Positions 63,146-64,000 of a stretch of DNA of 64,000 nt are shown here, piece after piece. Position 1 is the stretch's first letter. Every line of letters starts with the position of its first letter. The stretch lies in the NCBI GenBank assembly GCA_947471745.1, contig CANJKZ010000723.1:5063001-5127000 (forward strand). Direction: 5' to 3'. Position numbers and translations under genes: made by a program. This stretch comes from Closterium sp. Naga37s-1. Its lineage: Eukaryota > Streptophyta > Zygnematophyceae > Desmidiales > Closteriaceae. The notes beneath the pieces were generated by a model, which saw only the letters and a list, made by a program, of their open reading frames with translations, did not search any database and was not told where the DNA came from.

Positions 63146-64000
63146 TCAATGCACACTCATCCCAGCAAGCTTCATGCCCTTCCAATGCTCAGATTCAGCC
63201 AGTCGCTTGGTGAGAATGTCAGCCGCCTGCTGATGGGTCTTCACAATCTCCAGCCGCACCTCCTTGTCTAGGAGCCTCCTCATCCAGTGCCACTTGGGCC
63301 TGATGTGCTTTGTCAGCCCATGAAGGCAAGCGTTCGTAGCAAGCTTCAGACCCGACTCGTTGTCACAGAAAATCACAGTTGGCTCCTTCTGGCACACTCC
63401 AATCTCCTCCAACAAACGCCTCAGCCACACCACCTCCTTGGCCCCATGACGCAGGGCCATGTACTCTGTCTCACACGAGGACTGCCCCACCTCGTTCTGC
63501 TTCTTGCTGCGCCAGCTCACTGCACCACCTCCAAACAGGCACACATAGCCTCCAATGCTGGTGCCATCCGCCTTCACAGAGTTGAAGCTAGCGGCGGTGT
63601 AGCAGGTCAGGAGCATCTCCCCCTTGCTCAAATCAGAAGCACCCCACTGCAGCCTCTGTCTCACAGCACTGTACTCCAAACCCACTGATGTCGTTGCACT
63701 CACATAGTGGACCAACCTCTTGGCCGCTTCCAGCTGCTCATGACTGGGGCGTGAAACCACATTTGCAAGCCTGGATGTAGCAAAGGCAATGTCAGGCCGC
63801 GTGTGGTTAGCCGCATAATTGAGTGCCCCCACCATGGAATGGAACAGCTTCCTGTCACTCTCACCCACCACCTCCTCATCAGCACAGGGCTCCACAGTGA
63901 ACCCCGAGGGCAGTGGGGTGGCTGGCTTTCCTCCATCTTGCAGCCCATACTTCTCAGCCAGCCCCTCACAATACTTCCTCTGGTTCAACCTTAACACTCC
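63146..64000 (-). CDS. Copia element E RT-RNase H, 3' end of polyprotein
   Basis: Open from the window edge to the stop at 63146; the start is outside. It begins in the RT thumb (LRLNQRKYCEGLAEKYGL), then FHSMVGALNYAANHTRPDIA and FATSRLANVVSRPSHEQLEA. RNase H follows: YTAASFNSVKADGTSIGGYV, SWRSKKQNEVGQSSCETEYM, FCDNESGLKLATNACLHGLT and KHIRPKWHWMRRLL, ending QQAADILTKRLAESEHWKGM. In RNase H the first catalytic Asp is replaced: YTAASF stands where relatives have FSDASY or YADASW, so activity is doubtful. The LTR match suggests the same family as element A. Confidence 0.85.
   Translation of the reverse strand, partial: GVLRLNQRKYCEGLAEKYGLQDGGKPATPLPSGFTVEPCADEEVVGESDRKLFHSMVGALNYAANHTRPDIAFATSRLANVVSRPSHEQLEAAKRLVHYVSATTSVGLEYSAVRQRLQWGASDLSKGEMLLTCYTAASFNSVKADGTSIGGYVCLFGGGAVSWRSKKQNEVGQSSCETEYMALRHGAKEVVWLRRLLEEIGVCQKEPTVIFCDNESGLKLATNACLHGLTKHIRPKWHWMRRLLDKEVRLEIVKTHQQAADILTKRLAESEHWKGMKLAGMSVH

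Overview
The window reads as nuclear DNA of a green-lineage eukaryote in a region dominated by nested LTR retrotransposons. The evidence is: Ty1/copia and Ty3/gypsy polyproteins on both strands; primer-binding sites of the TGGTATCAGAG (initiator tRNA-Met) type; GT-AG introns; and GC-rich, Ala/Ser/Gly-rich host coding sequence with CAG/GCT runs. A charophyte alga such as Closterium would fit, but this is a guess from composition and element style. I see no rRNA, tRNA, CRISPR array or bacterial gene organisation.

Left part (1-31260). Copia element A (minus) runs off the left edge; its 5' LTR is 1456-2322. It appears to sit in the very end of the 3' LTR of copia element B (2323-9116, minus). B in turn lies in a gypsy-type LTR (9117-9206). 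Element K (about 9560-13424, plus) has gag and protease but no integrase or reverse transcriptase; in their place is an unusual reading frame with WG/GW repeats. Copia H (13448-19425, minus) is decayed and carries a solo LTR of family J with target duplication ATCTC. A solo A-type LTR (19426-19856 plus 29385-29730) is split by element I (19857-29384, target duplication TCACT). I is itself split by a tandem of J elements (21501-27355). A decayed plus-strand copia (29731-31260) ends this block.

Middle part (31261-41116). This is the only stretch that looks like host genes. One minus-strand gene can be modelled with four exons in one phase (36725-40468, about 979 aa, unrecognised). A second minus-strand gene is less clear (31766-36268, several exons).

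Right part (41117-64000). The gag of a plus-strand gypsy element G, with a solo copia LTR in its leader (target duplication GAGCT), is cut by a minus-strand gypsy chromovirus F (42712-55783). The 3' LTR of F is split by copia C (42985-50491, target duplication AGAAA), whose 1668-aa polyprotein is uninterrupted. The 5' LTR of F is cut by copia D (55784-62626). D has two unlike LTRs, no target duplication and different flanks, so it looks like a recombinant. The window ends in the 3' part of copia E (62627-64000), whose LTR matches that of A.

The elements work as parasites: each codes for Gag, protease, integrase, reverse transcriptase and RNase H, or did before decay. C and D look the most intact. 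B, F, G, H, I, J and K are broken by stops, frameshifts or internal deletions. The most unusual content is the replaced pol region of K, the chimeric element D, and the fast-changing minisatellites in the leaders of B, C and D.
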